Positions 42,574-51,645 of a stretch of DNA of 64,000 nucleotides are shown in pieces. The stretch is from Candidatus Microbacterium phytovorans (GTDB lineage: Bacteria; Actinomycetota; Actinomycetes; Actinomycetales; Microbacteriaceae). Numbering within the stretch: the stretch's first letter is position 1; each line of letters opens with the position of its first letter. The position numbers were made by a program, and so were the translations under genes. Location: NCBI GenBank assembly GCA_029202445.1, contig CP119321.1, positions 124,001 through 188,000 on the forward strand. Direction: 5' to 3'. Under the pieces are notes generated by a model. That model was not told where the DNA came from. It ran no database searches and saw nothing but the letters and a program-made list of their open reading frames with translations.

Positions 42574-44043
42574 ATGTCGTCCCTGAGCCTCCCGTCCGTG
42601 AGCTTCGAGCGCACCCAGTCCGTCGCCGTCCTCGGCGGTGGCCCCGGAGGCTACGAGGCGGCGCTCGCCGCCGCGCAGCTCGGCGCAGAAGTGACTCTCG
42701 TCGAACGGGCCGGCGTCGGCGGAGCCGCCGTCATCACCGACGTCGTGCCGTCCAAGAGCCTCATCGCCACGGCCGATGCCGCCGTCGCGATCTCCGAGGC
42801 ATCCGACCTGGGTGTGCAGCTGTTCGCGAAGACCGACACGGGCAAGCCGCTCAAGCCCGAGGTCGCGATCAACCTCGCCGCGGTCAACAAGCGTCTCCTC
42901 TCCCTCGCTCGCCAGCAGTCCGACGACATGCGCGCCCACCTCGTGGAGGCCGGTGTCCGGATCGTGTCGGGGCACGGGCGCCTCGACGGCACGCATGCCG
43001 TGGTCGTGTCGACGGGTCCGGGCGGCACCGACTTCGACCGCATCGAGGCCGACACGCTCGTCGTGTCCGTCGGAGCCTCCCCGCGCGAGCTCGACAGCGC
43101 CAAGCCCGACGGTGAGCGCATCCTCACGTGGACGCAGCTGTACGACATGAAGTCACTTCCCGAGCACCTCATCGTCGTCGGGTCGGGCGTCACGGGCGCC
43201 GAGTTCGCCTCGGCCTACATGAACCTCGGCGCGAAGGTGACGCTCATCTCCAGTCGCGACCAGGTGCTCCCCGGTGAAGACCGCGACGCCGCCACGGTGC
43301 TGGAGAAGGTGTTCAAGCGCGGCGGCATGACGGTGCTTTCGAAGTCGCGCGCCGATCGGGTGGAGCGCGTCGGCGACGGCGTCGTCGTGACGCTCTCCGA
43401 CGGGCGCACCGTCGAGGGGAGCCACTGTCTGATGGCGGTCGGGTCGATCCCCAACACGGCGGGCATCGGTCTGGAGGATGCCGGTGTGCAGCTCACCGAC
43501 TCGGGCCACATCCGGGTGAACCGGGTGGCGCGCACCTCGGTGCCGAACATCTATGCGGCCGGTGACTGCACGACGTTCGTGCCCCTGGCATCCGTCGCCT
43601 CGATGCAGGGACGCACCGCGATCTTCCATGCGCTGGGCGACACCGTGATTCCGTTGGAGCGTCGGCGCATCACGGCCAACATCTTCACGGCACCCGAGAT
43701 CGCCACGGTCGGCCGCCAGGAGAAGGACGTCGAGTCCGGCGCGATCAACGGCTACGTCTACAAGCTGCCGCTCGCCGCCAACGCGCGCGCGAAGATGATG
43801 GGCATCAAGGACGGCTTCGTGAAGATCATCGCGCGGGAGGGTTCGGGCACCGTCATCGGCGGCGTCATCGTCGGCCCGCGCGCGTCGGAGCTCATCTATC
43901 CGATCGCGATCGCGGTCGAGCGGCGCATGACCGTCGACCAGGTCTCGCGCGTGTTCGCGGTGTTCCCGTCGCTGTCGGGCTCGATCACCGATGCGACGCG
44001 CGCGATGCACCTCGTCAACCGCGACGACGACTTCTTCGGCTGA
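42574..44043 (+). CDS. lpdA: LpdA-like NAD(P)H:quinone-type flavoprotein disulfide reductase homologue
   Basis: 489-residue flavoprotein with the lipoamide-dehydrogenase fold: FAD site VAVLGGGPGGYEAALAAAQL, NAD site LIVVGSGVTGAEFASAYMNL, FAD ribityl site NIYAAGDCTT. The redox-active CxxxxC pair is absent: the position reads GVGGAAVITDVVPSKSL. The C-terminal His-Glu dyad is also missing (VFPSLSG instead of HPTLSE). It therefore cannot reduce lipoamide. The pattern matches mycobacterial Rv3303c (LpdA), reported to act on quinones. ATG 42574; divergent from PNP. Confidence 0.88.
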   Translation: MSSLSLPSVSFERTQSVAVLGGGPGGYEAALAAAQLGAEVTLVERAGVGGAAVITDVVPSKSLIATADAAVAISEASDLGVQLFAKTDTGKPLKPEVAINLAAVNKRLLSLARQQSDDMRAHLVEAGVRIVSGHGRLDGTHAVVVSTGPGGTDFDRIEADTLVVSVGASPRELDSAKPDGERILTWTQLYDMKSLPEHLIVVGSGVTGAEFASAYMNLGAKVTLISSRDQVLPGEDRDAATVLEKVFKRGGMTVLSKSRADRVERVGDGVVVTLSDGRTVEGSHCLMAVGSIPNTAGIGLEDAGVQLTDSGHIRVNRVARTSVPNIYAAGDCTTFVPLASVASMQGRTAIFHALGDTVIPLERRRITANIFTAPEIATVGRQEKDVESGAINGYVYKLPLAANARAKMMGIKDGFVKIIAREGSGTVIGGVIVGPRASELIYPIAIAVERRMTVDQVSRVFAVFPSLSGSITDATRAMHLVNRDDDFFG

Positions 44044-44070
44044 GCCGGTACGCCCACTCGGGCGCGCGCG

Positions 44071-44580
44071 TCAGTCGTTGCTGATCGTGAGCCCCTGCAT
44101 CACCCGCACGTACGCGTAGGTGGCGGTGTCGCCGCGCGCTTCGATGAGCACCGACGAGCCCGGTTTCCCGCCGAGGTCGATCTCGTGCATCTTCTCGTCG
44201 CACGGGATCTCGCCGCTGTACGAGTCGGACTGCTGTGCGTCGCCGTCGACCGTGAACACGGTGACGGCGGCGTCGATGCTGCCTCCGCCGAAGCACGCCG
44301 CGTCGGCGCGGGTGAGGTTCGCCTCCGAGGCGAAGTCGAGTCGGATGCTGCCGGCGGGGTCGCCGTCGTCGTCCGTCTCGTCCGGAGTGCCGGGCTCCAC
44401 GAGGAGGGTCGCGGTGCCCGCCGCCCCCGGGCCGTCGGACTCGTCGGCCTGGACGCCCTCGACCCATTCGCGGGCCGCGTCGAGGTCGACGCTGGGAGCG
44501 GCCGGCGCGCAGGCGGCCAGGAGCAGCCCCGCGCCGACGGCGACGACGACGGAGGTCGTGCGGGGGAGGAGGCGTCTCAT
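44071..44580 (-). CDS. Hypothetical lipoprotein
   Basis: 169 residues. Signal peptide with lipobox LLAAC, Cys24 lipidated. The mature part is acidic and Ser/Gly/Asp-rich to about residue 75, then a compact domain with two Cys (DAACFGGG and EIPCDEK) that may form a disulfide. No family recognised. Extracytoplasmic, membrane-tethered. Converges with the LpdA-like gene. Confidence 0.75.
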   Translation of the reverse strand: MRRLLPRTTSVVVAVGAGLLLAACAPAAPSVDLDAAREWVEGVQADESDGPGAAGTATLLVEPGTPDETDDDGDPAGSIRLDFASEANLTRADAACFGGGSIDAAVTVFTVDGDAQQSDSYSGEIPCDEKMHEIDLGGKPGSSVLIEARGDTATYAYVRVMQGLTISND

Positions 44581-44586
44581 GCCCCC

Positions 44587-44592
44587 ACGGTA
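44587..44592 (-). promoter_or_regulatory. -10-like hexamer of the lipoprotein gene
   Basis: TACCGT on the minus strand, 6 nt before ATG 44580. Confidence 0.45.
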
Positions 44593-44627
44593 ACCCGCGG
44601 CGGGCGTTGTGTCAGGAGGACGCGGCG

Positions 44628-46394
44628 TCAGGAGATTGTGAGCAGCTGATGCCCCGCCGGCACCGTCGTGCCGGGCTGCGCGTTGATCGCCCCGATGACG
44701 CCGTCCTTGTGCGCCTGCAGCGGCTGCTCCATCTTCATCGCCTCGAGGACGACGACCAGGTCGCCCTTGACGACCTGCTGCCCCTCCTCGACGGCGACCT
44801 TGACGATCGTGGCCTGCATGGGCGACTTGACGGCATCACCGGACGCGCCGGCGTTGACCGTCGGCGCGTGCGAGCGTCGCGACGGCGGCACGGCGGCCGG
44901 ACGACCGACCTTCGTGGGCGCCTGGGCGATGCGATCGGGGAGGCTCACCTCGAGGCGCTTGCCGGCGACCTCGACGACCACCGTGTGACGCGCCTCGCCG
45001 GCCTCCGGCGATTCCAGCTCGCCGTCCCAGGGGGCGATGTCGTTGTCGAACTCGGTCTCGATCCAGCGGGTGAACACGCCGAAGGTGCCGTCCTCGCCGG
45101 TGAAGGCGGGGTCGCGCACGACCTTGCGGTGGAAGGGCAGCACGGTGGGCATGCCGGCCACCTCGAACTCGTCGAGAGCGCGGCGGGAGCGTTCAAGCGC
45201 CTCGGCGCGGTCGCGGCCCGACACGATGATCTTCCCGAGCAGGGAGTCGAAGGCCCCCGAGACGCTGTCGCCCGCCGTGACGCCGGAGTCCAGACGGATG
45301 CCGGGGCCGCCGAACGTCTTGAACTGGTGGATGCGTCCGGGCTGCGGCAGGAACCCGCGGCCCGGGTCCTCGCCGTTGATGCGGAACTCGAACGAGTGTC
45401 CGACCGGCTCGGGATCGTCGTAGTCGAGCACGCCGCCCTCGGCGAGGCGGAACTGCTCGCGCACGAGATCGATGCCGGTGACCTCCTCGGACACCGGGTG
45501 CTCCACCTGCAGGCGCGTGTTGACCTCGAGGAAGGAGATCGTCCCGTCGGCGCCGATGAGGAACTCGCACGTGCCCGCGCCGACGTACCCGACCTCCTTG
45601 AGGATGGCCTTCGACGCGTCGTAGAGGATGCGGTTCTGCTCGTCGCTCAGGAACGGCGCGGGGGCCTCCTCGACGAGCTTCTGGTGGCGGCGCTGCAACG
45701 AGCAGTCGCGCGTGGACACGACGACGACGTTGCCCTCGGCATCCGCGAGGCACTGGGTCTCGACGTGGCGCGGCTTGTCGAGGTACTTCTCGACGAAGCA
45801 CTCGCCGCGGCCGAAGGCGGTGATCGCCTCGCGCGTCGCCGATTCGAAGAGCTCGGCGACCTCGTCGAGCTCGCGAGCGACCTTCAGGCCGCGACCGCCG
45901 CCGCCGTACGCGGCCTTGATCGCGATGGGGAGACCGTACTCCTGGGCGAAGGCGATGACCTCGTCGGCCCCCGCGACCGGTCCGGGCGTGCCGGGCGCGA
46001 GCGGCGCGCCGACCTTCTCGGCGACGTGTCGGGCCGTGACCTTGTCGCCGAGTGCTTCGATCGCCTCGGGCGACGGGCCGATCCACGTGAGTCCGGCCGC
46101 GATCACCGCGCGGGCGAAGTCGGCGTTCTCGGCGAGGAATCCGTAGCCGGGGTGCACCGCGTCGGCACCGGAGCGCCGCGCGACCGAGAGGATCTTGTCG
46201 ATCGAGAGATACGTCTCCGCGCTGGTCGCCCCCTCGAGGGCGTACGCCTCGTCGGCGAGGCGGGCGTGCATGGCGTCACGATCCTGGTCGGCGTAGACGG
46301 CGACCGAGGCCTTGCCGGAGTCCTTGGCGGCGCGGATGACGCGGACGGCGATCTCGCCGCGGTTCGCGATGAGCACCTTGGCGATATGAGGCAT
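44628..46394 (-). CDS. Acyl-CoA carboxylase alpha subunit (biotin carboxylase plus BCCP)
   Basis: 588-residue fusion typical of actinobacterial acetyl/propionyl-CoA carboxylases. Biotin carboxylase: [23 protein letters not shown] loop [12 protein letters not shown], catalytic [18 protein letters not shown] domain in the last 75 residues carries biotin on Lys554 (EAMKMEQPL). It carboxylates biotin, which the beta subunit at 51897 uses to make malonyl- or methylmalonyl-CoA. The beta and epsilon genes are about 5.5 kb away, with birA next to beta. Confidence 0.95.
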   Translation of the reverse strand: MPHIAKVLIANRGEIAVRVIRAAKDSGKASVAVYADQDRDAMHARLADEAYALEGATSAETYLSIDKILSVARRSGADAVHPGYGFLAENADFARAVIAAGLTWIGPSPEAIEALGDKVTARHVAEKVGAPLAPGTPGPVAGADEVIAFAQEYGLPIAIKAAYGGGGRGLKVARELDEVAELFESATREAITAFGRGECFVEKYLDKPRHVETQCLADAEGNVVVVSTRDCSLQRRHQKLVEEAPAPFLSDEQNRILYDASKAILKEVGYVGAGTCEFLIGADGTISFLEVNTRLQVEHPVSEEVTGIDLVREQFRLAEGGVLDYDDPEPVGHSFEFRINGEDPGRGFLPQPGRIHQFKTFGGPGIRLDSGVTAGDSVSGAFDSLLGKIIVSGRDRAEALERSRRALDEFEVAGMPTVLPFHRKVVRDPAFTGEDGTFGVFTRWIETEFDNDIAPWDGELESPEAGEARHTVVVEVAGKRLEVSLPDRIAQAPTKVGRPAAVPPSRRSHAPTVNAGASGDAVKSPMQATIVKVAVEEGQQVVKGDLVVVLEAMKMEQPLQAHKDGVIGAINAQPGTTVPAGHQLLTIS

Positions 46395-46401
46395 GGGTGC
46401 C

Positions 46402-46407
46402 AGCCTA
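46402..46407 (-). promoter_or_regulatory. -10-like hexamer of the carboxylase alpha gene
   Basis: TAGGCT on the minus strand, 7 nt before ATG 46394. The remainder of the 92-bp gap to the Maf stop shows nothing recognisable. Confidence 0.55.
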
Positions 46408-46486
46408 CCCAGGTCCCGACGGACGCCTTTGGATCACTCGCACAAGATCGCCGCGGAAACGTGTGCGGGAGTCTACGACGGCTCGG

Positions 46487-47143
46487 TCACCCGGCGGTCG
46501 GGCGGTTCCACAGCGACGTCCACGGGACCCCGAGTTCGCCTGTCAATCGCCGCACCGTCGAGAGTGACATGCCCACGACGGTGGAGGGATCGCCGTCGAC
46601 GCGCGTGATGAACGCTCCGCCGAGGCTGTCGACCGTAAACGCGCCGGCCACCAGCAGCGGTTCACCCGAGGCGACGTAGTCCGCGATCTCGCGGTCGGTG
46701 ACGTCGTCGGCGAACGTGACCGAGGCGGCGGCGACGGCGTGCGCCTCCTTAGGTGCGCGGCCCGGTCGCACGCGATACACGCTGTGCCCGGAGTGGAGGA
46801 TGCCGGTGCGCCCGCGCATCGCCTGCCAGCGGGCCGTGGCCGCATCGGCTGTGTACGGCTTTCCGAGCACCTGACCGTCGAGCTCGAACATGGAGTCGCC
46901 GCCGATGACGATCCCCTCGAAGCCCTCCTCCTCCTGCGTCAAGCTCGCCACGACGTCGGCGGCCTTGCGGCGCGCCAGCAGGAGGACGTGCTCGTCCGGC
47001 GGGAGGACGCGGCCCTCGCGCGTCTCGACCTCCGCGATCACGGCCTCCTCGTCGACGCGCGGCGCGCGGGCGAGCGGCTCGATCCCGGCCTGCCGCAGCA
47101 GCATGAGACGGGCCGGGGACGTGGAGGCGAGGCAGACGCGCAT
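46487..47143 (-). CDS. Maf-like nucleotide pyrophosphatase
   Basis: 218-residue Maf/Ham1-superfamily protein that hydrolyses nucleoside triphosphates, probably modified or non-canonical ones, linked in Bacillus to septum formation. LASTSPARLMLLRQAGI is the signature N-terminus, with GGDSMFELDGQVLGKP and the C-terminal SLGGAFITRVDGDPSTVVGM. Exact substrate subclass (YhdE or YceF type) is not settled by eye. Own leaderless-type promoter. Confidence 0.92.
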   Translation of the reverse strand: MRVCLASTSPARLMLLRQAGIEPLARAPRVDEEAVIAEVETREGRVLPPDEHVLLLARRKAADVVASLTQEEEGFEGIVIGGDSMFELDGQVLGKPYTADAATARWQAMRGRTGILHSGHSVYRVRPGRAPKEAHAVAAASVTFADDVTDREIADYVASGEPLLVAGAFTVDSLGGAFITRVDGDPSTVVGMSLSTVRRLTGELGVPWTSLWNRPTAG

Positions 47144-47149
47144 GTCTTC

Positions 47150-47155
47150 ACGCTA
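47150..47155 (-). promoter_or_regulatory. -10-like hexamer of the Maf gene
   Basis: TAGCGT on the minus strand, 6 nt before ATG 47143. Confidence 0.55.
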
Positions 47156-47199
47156 TCGAGCCCGGGCGCCGTCGATCTCGCATGTGGGAGAGTCGGAGG

Positions 47200-48537
47200 A
47201 TGCCCGCGAACGAGATCGAACTGGACGTCACCGACGTCGCGCACGGCGGCGTCTTCGTGGGACGCCACCAGGATGAGGAAAGCGCTGACCGCGGCGGACG
47301 GGTCGTGTTCGTCCCGGACGCGATCCCGGGCGAGCGCGTCCGGGTGCGTCTGACCGAGACCGGGAAGGCGTCGTACTGGCGCGGTGAGGTGCTCGAGGTG
47401 CTCTCGGCATCCCCGCATCGTCGCCCGCACGTATGGGCGCAGGCCGACGTCGACGTGGCACCCGAGAACCGCCCCGGGGGAGCCGACTTCGGGCACATCG
47501 ACCTCGATCACCAGCGCACGCTGAAGACGCAGGTCATCCGCGACGCGCTGCAGCGCATCGGCGGGCTGGCGCTTCCCGTCACCGTCGCCGCGGCCCATCC
47601 GCTTCCGGGCGGGCCAGCGGCGGAGGACGGCATGGGTTGGCGCACGCGCGTCAGCGTGCACGTCGATGGCGACGGCCGGATCGGGCCCTATGCGGCACGC
47701 AGCCACCGTGTCATCCCGACGACGGAGCTGCCGCTGGCCGCCGACGAGATCGCCGACGCCGTCCGTCAGCCGCGGGCCGCCGCATCGGGCCGCCTCGACT
47801 TCGTGCTCCCGGCCGACGGGCGGGTACGCGTCATCGCGCGCCCCGACAGCACGGACCCGCGACCGCGCCGGGGTCCTCGCCGCGGCGGCGCACCGGCCGC
47901 GCCGATCGACCCCGCCGCGCGCGAGACCGTCGTCGAGCGGGTCGCGGGGCGGGAGTTCCGCGTCGACGCGGGCGGGTTCTGGCAGGTGCACCGCGCCGCG
48001 GCGCACACCCTCACGGCGGCGCTCGGCGAACTCCTGGCCGGAGACGTCGTCGATCCCGACGCGTGGCACCTCGACCTGTACGGCGGGGTGGGGCTCCTCG
48101 CCGCTGCCCTCGGCGACGCGGGCGGGCCGACCACCCGTGTCACGACCGTAGAGTCCGATCCCCGGGCGACGGAGCACGCCGGCGAGAACCTGGCGGAATG
48201 GGTGGGCGCACGCGCCGAGACGGGGCGCGTCGACCGCTGGTTGCGCAGCCTCACGGCATCCGCGTCCGCCGCCGAGCGCGCGCGACTGCGTGCGGGCGTC
48301 GTGGTGCTCGACCCGCCGCGCGCGGGAGCGGGTCGAGACGTCGTCGAACACATCGTCGAGCTCCGACCGGCGCACGTGGCCTACGTCGCGTGCGATCCCG
48401 TCGCGCTGGCCCGCGATCTCGGCACGTTCGCCGCCCGCGGCTATCACGCGTCGGCAGTCCACGGGTTCGACCTGTTCCCGCATTCTCATCATGTCGAAGG
48501 GCTTGTCCTCCTCACTACTGAGGGTGAGGCTCGTTAG
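47200..48537 (+). CDS. TRAM-domain class I RNA (uracil-5)-methyltransferase
   Basis: 445-residue SAM-dependent methyltransferase of the TrmA/RlmD group. TRAM domain in residues 3-65 (IELDVTDVAHGGVFVGRH). SAM motif HLDLYGGVGLLAAALG; VVLDPPRAGAGRD; catalytic Cys in VAYVACDPVALARDL. The four Cys that ligate an iron-sulfur cluster in RlmD are absent (the region reads GGADFGHIDLDHQ). Target base in rRNA or tRNA unknown. ATG 47200 with GGGAGAG upstream is preferred over 47182. Its TAG stop forms the start of the next gene's -10. Confidence 0.9.
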   Translation: MPANEIELDVTDVAHGGVFVGRHQDEESADRGGRVVFVPDAIPGERVRVRLTETGKASYWRGEVLEVLSASPHRRPHVWAQADVDVAPENRPGGADFGHIDLDHQRTLKTQVIRDALQRIGGLALPVTVAAAHPLPGGPAAEDGMGWRTRVSVHVDGDGRIGPYAARSHRVIPTTELPLAADEIADAVRQPRAAASGRLDFVLPADGRVRVIARPDSTDPRPRRGPRRGGAPAAPIDPAARETVVERVAGREFRVDAGGFWQVHRAAAHTLTAALGELLAGDVVDPDAWHLDLYGGVGLLAAALGDAGGPTTRVTTVESDPRATEHAGENLAEWVGARAETGRVDRWLRSLTASASAAERARLRAGVVVLDPPRAGAGRDVVEHIVELRPAHVAYVACDPVALARDLGTFAARGYHASAVHGFDLFPHSHHVEGLVLLTTEGEAR

Positions 48538-48540
48538 GCT
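48535..48540 (+). promoter_or_regulatory. -10-like hexamer of the response-regulator operon, using a stop codon
   Basis: TAGGCT, 6 nt before ATG 48547. Its first three bases are the TAG stop of the methyltransferase gene. Confidence 0.55.
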
Positions 48541-48546
48541 GGCCCC

Positions 48547-49203
48547 ATGACTCGGGTGGCGTTCATCGACGACCACGAATCCGTGCGCCTGGGCCTCGAG
48601 GCCGCGTGCGCCCGCGAGCCCGAGAAGGAGGTCGTCTTCTCCGGCGACACCGTCACCGAATACATGAAGTGGCGCGTGCTCTCCCACGAGGGGCCCGCCG
48701 ACGTCGTCGTCCTCGACCTCACGCTCGGCGACGGCACCACCGTCACCGAGAACGTGCTGCGACTCACGCGCGACGGCTCCGAGGTGATCATCCACAGCGT
48801 CGCCGACCGACCCGCCGCCGTCCGCGAGGCGCTCGCCGCCGGGGCGGCGGGCGTGGTCAGCAAGTCGTCGCGCATCGACGACGTCATCCGGGCGATCCGC
48901 ATCGTCGCCCGAGGGGAGCCCCTCGACAACGTCGAGTGGGCCAGCGCCGTCGACGGCGACCGGGCCTTCGCCGACGCCCAGCTGTCGGCCCGCGAGCGCG
49001 ACGTGCTCCGGCTGTACGCCACGGGTCTGCCCCTGAAGGCGGTGGCCGACCGGCTCGGGATCGCGTACTCGACGGCGAAGGAGAACATCACACGCGTGCG
49101 CGTGAAGTACATCGACGTCGGGCGTCCCGCGCCGACGAAGGTCGACCTGCTCCGCCGCGCCATGGAGGACGGTCTCGTCGCTGAGGACGAGGGTGACGTC
49201 TGA
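48547..49203 (+). CDS. LuxR/NarL-family response regulator
   Basis: 218 residues. Receiver domain RVAFIDDHESVRLGLEAA with phospho-acceptor Asp57 in VVVLDLTLGDG; C-terminal LuxR helix-turn-helix LSARERDVLRLYATGLPLKAVADRLGI. Family members bind DNA as phosphorylated dimers. The frame overlaps the following kinase gene by 11 bases, so the two are a coupled pair. Signal and targets are unknown. Confidence 0.92.
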   Translation: MTRVAFIDDHESVRLGLEAACAREPEKEVVFSGDTVTEYMKWRVLSHEGPADVVVLDLTLGDGTTVTENVLRLTRDGSEVIIHSVADRPAAVREALAAGAAGVVSKSSRIDDVIRAIRIVARGEPLDNVEWASAVDGDRAFADAQLSARERDVLRLYATGLPLKAVADRLGIAYSTAKENITRVRVKYIDVGRPAPTKVDLLRRAMEDGLVAEDEGDV

Positions 49204-50425
49204 GCGGCCGTCCGGAGCCGTATCGCTCCGGCCGGTCCTTCCCCCCGGTGAGGCTGCGGCTGCCGGAAGCGAGCGGTTCTCGCAGGCGCGCATCGAACGC
49301 ATTCTCGGCGTCGTCGTCGGTTTCGGCTGCTCGGTCCTGGGGGCGCAGGCGTTCCTGAACGCCCTGACCTCCACCCAGGAGGGTCCGCTGTGGCGAGTGA
49401 CTCTCGTGGTGGCCGTGTTCGTCCCCCTCATCCTCATGGTCGTCGCCAGTTCCACGGGGCTCGCGACCCGCGCGTGCGCCGGCGTCTTCGCCGTCGTCTT
49501 CCCCCTCGTGCTGCTGGCCTGGCCGATCGCCACCGCCGGTCGCGACGCCGCCGGCACGTCCGCGCCGTGGATCTGGTTCCTGCTCAACGTCGGAACCGCC
49601 GCGGCCGTCCTCGCCTTCTCCATGCCCCTGCAGATCGTGTGGGCGCTGTTCATCCCCCTGCTGTACGGCGTCGTGCGGATCGTGCAGGTCGGGCCGGATG
49701 CGCTGCGGGCGACCATCCTCGACGTGGTGTTCGCCATCATCCTCGCGGCGGTGTTCGTCGTGCTGGGCTGGATGCTGCGCAGCGTCGCCGTGCAGATGGA
49801 CACGGCCAGGCGGGATGCCGTCGGCTCCTACGCCGCCGCGGCAGCCGCCGACGCGTCCGAGCGCGAACGGGTCGCCGTGGCGGCGCTCATGCACGACAGC
49901 GTCCTGGCCGCCCTCATCGCGGCGGAGCGTGCACGGACACCGCGCGAACGGTCGCTCGCGGTGTCGATGGCACGTGAGGCCCTCACCCGTCTCGCCAACG
50001 TCGATCAGGATGCCGGCGAGGGCTCCGACGCCCCGGTGCCCCTGGCATCCTTCGTCGCCGACCTGGACCGCGCCTCGTCCGATGCCGGCGGGCCCAGGGT
50101 GAGCAGCACGGTCGACGCGCTCGACTGGTCGCTTCCCGGCCGTGTCGCCCGTGCCCTCGTGCTGGCCACGGCGCAGGCCGTTGCCAACTCGGTCGAGCAT
50201 GCCGACGGCAAGGGGCTGCGCATCGAGGTCGCCGCGGGCGACCGGCACGTCGAGATCCTCATCGCCGATCGCGGACGGGGATTCGATCCGGACGCCGTGC
50301 CCGATGACCGCCTCGGCATCCGAGGGTCGATCTCCGCGCGCGTCGCTGCGGTGGCGGGCACGTCGCGCATCGAGAGCGACCCGACCGGCACCCGGGTCGC
50401 CCTGTACTGGGAGCGGCCGTCATGA
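49193..50425 (+). CDS. Membrane sensor histidine kinase (NarL-partner type)
   Basis: 410 residues. Six or so membrane segments (about residues 35-200) with little extracellular sequence, then a short dimerisation helix with His234 in AALMHDSVLAALIAAER, and an HATPase_c domain: N-box VANSVEHADG, G1 IADRGRGFDPD, and RLGIRGSI. The compact shape matches kinases of the NarL-partner class. GTG 49193 overlaps the regulator gene; its end overlaps the next gene (ATGA). Confidence 0.88.
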   Translation: MTSERPSGAVSLRPVLPPGEAAAAGSERFSQARIERILGVVVGFGCSVLGAQAFLNALTSTQEGPLWRVTLVVAVFVPLILMVVASSTGLATRACAGVFAVVFPLVLLAWPIATAGRDAAGTSAPWIWFLLNVGTAAAVLAFSMPLQIVWALFIPLLYGVVRIVQVGPDALRATILDVVFAIILAAVFVVLGWMLRSVAVQMDTARRDAVGSYAAAAAADASERERVAVAALMHDSVLAALIAAERARTPRERSLAVSMAREALTRLANVDQDAGEGSDAPVPLASFVADLDRASSDAGGPRVSSTVDALDWSLPGRVARALVLATAQAVANSVEHADGKGLRIEVAAGDRHVEILIADRGRGFDPDAVPDDRLGIRGSISARVAAVAGTSRIESDPTGTRVALYWERPS

Positions 50426-51438
50426 AGGCGTCGCTGAGATCGGCACTGTCGGCGCTCGGTGTCGCGTTCACCGCCTACCTCGCCGTGGGCGGGATGATCT
50501 GGACCTCGACCCCGCAGCAGCCGCTGCTGGTGGTCGCCATGATCACCCTGTACCTCGTGACGGTGTGGCTCTGTATCTTCTGGGGATCGGGCACGACGCC
50601 GCTGCCGCTGTGGCTGACGGCGCTTGCGCTGCTGGCGGCCGTGCTGGTGCCGAACGTCACCTGGTTCGCAGCGGGCGACGACGTGCGCCTGCAGACGTGG
50701 GCGACCTGGGGGCTGGGCGGGATCAGTGCGCTGCTGGCGATCCTCGTCGTCCGCCGCCGGGTGTGGGCCGCGTGGATCGGCGTCGGCATCCTCGCCGTCT
50801 CCGGCAGCTTCTGGATCGGCATCGTCAGCGCTCTCTCCCTCGGCGCCGTCGGCGCGGTCGTCTGGGTGGGCATCGCCCAGCTGGTGACCGGGCTCATGGC
50901 GCGCGCCGCGCGCGACACCGCCGAGCTGACCGAACTCCAGCGGTCCTCGTCGGAATGGCTCGCATCGCAGTCGGGACGGCGGCGGGAGCGGCGCGTGACG
51001 GTGCAGCGCGCGATCGCGCTCGCCGGCCCCGTCCTCACGCGCGTCATCGAGACGGGCGGCGTCCTCGACGACGACGAGCGCGCACTGGCCCGGCTGTCCG
51101 AGGGGCGGCTGCGCGACGAGCTCCGCGGGCGTCGGCTGCTCGACGACGCCGTGCGGCTGCAGCTGGAGACCGTGCGCCGACGCGGCACCGAGGTCACGAT
51201 GCTCGACGAGGGCGGTCTCGACGGCGTCGAAGAGACGCATCTGACCGCGATCCGCACCGAGCTCGCCCAGGCGCTCGCCGACGCACGGTCGGAGCGCGTC
51301 TTCATCCGCACGTCGCAGCACGAGAGCATCGCGGTCACCGTCGTCGGTCGATCGCGCAGCGAGGACGACCCGGACGGCGAGGATGTCGTCGATCTCTGGC
51401 ACGAGATCCGATGGCCCGCTGACGCCGACGCGACCTAA
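50422..51438 (+). CDS. Membrane protein of unknown function, third gene of the two-component operon
   Basis: 338 residues. About six membrane segments to residue 165, then a cytoplasmic region rich in Arg/Glu/Leu with coiled-coil character (AELTELQRSSSEWLASQ, then RLSEGRLRDELRGRRLLDDAV). The layout copies the neighbouring kinase, but no phospho-His, N-box or G-box is visible. It may be a degenerate kinase partner or modulator. Coupled to the kinase by ATGA; a terminator follows 10 bases later. Confidence 0.75.
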   Translation: MKASLRSALSALGVAFTAYLAVGGMIWTSTPQQPLLVVAMITLYLVTVWLCIFWGSGTTPLPLWLTALALLAAVLVPNVTWFAAGDDVRLQTWATWGLGGISALLAILVVRRRVWAAWIGVGILAVSGSFWIGIVSALSLGAVGAVVWVGIAQLVTGLMARAARDTAELTELQRSSSEWLASQSGRRRERRVTVQRAIALAGPVLTRVIETGGVLDDDERALARLSEGRLRDELRGRRLLDDAVRLQLETVRRRGTEVTMLDEGGLDGVEETHLTAIRTELAQALADARSERVFIRTSQHESIAVTVVGRSRSEDDPDGEDVVDLWHEIRWPADADAT

Positions 51439-51447
51439 GGGGGAGGG

Positions 51448-51482
51448 AGGCGAGGGGCGGCGAAGCCGCCCGCCCCTCGCCT
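51448..51482 (+). terminator. Hairpin terminator after the two-component operon
   Basis: A 13-bp perfect stem (51448-51460 with 51470-51482) and 9-nt loop, GC-rich, no T-tract, just after the 338-residue protein gene. Confidence 0.75.
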
Positions 51483-51591
51483 GCGCGAGCGGTTACCCGA
51501 AAACCGACTCGCTGGCCGGCCTGAACTCTGAGAGCGGACCGACCGAACGCAGAAGCGTTCCAGCAGTTCTAGTGTGCGGCGGGGCGTCGGT

Positions 51592-51619
51592 GATGTCTGT
51601 AGGTATTTTGGGGGACATC
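51592..51619. other. AT-rich segment with short inverted repeat, unexplained
   Basis: GATGTC (51592-51597) and GACATC (51614-51619) flank TGTAGGTATTTTGGGG, unusually T/A-rich for this genome. It lies in the 207-bp gap 51439-51645, downstream of both converging units. It could be a terminator fragment for the carboxylase operon. No gene is convincing here. Confidence 0.25.
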
Positions 51620-51645
51620 TCGCGGCGCTGCCCGAGCGACGGCGC

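Noticed and set aside
46201..46217. Second possible TCTC...GAGA operator inside the carboxylase alpha gene
   Set aside because: Only half of the palindrome matches; coding sequence explains it.
47038..49803. Open frame of 921 codons on the minus strand, opposite the methyltransferase and two-component genes
   Set aside because: GC-rich antisense shadow; lies opposite two clear families, has no recognisable domain, and is low-complexity in Arg, Asp and Val.
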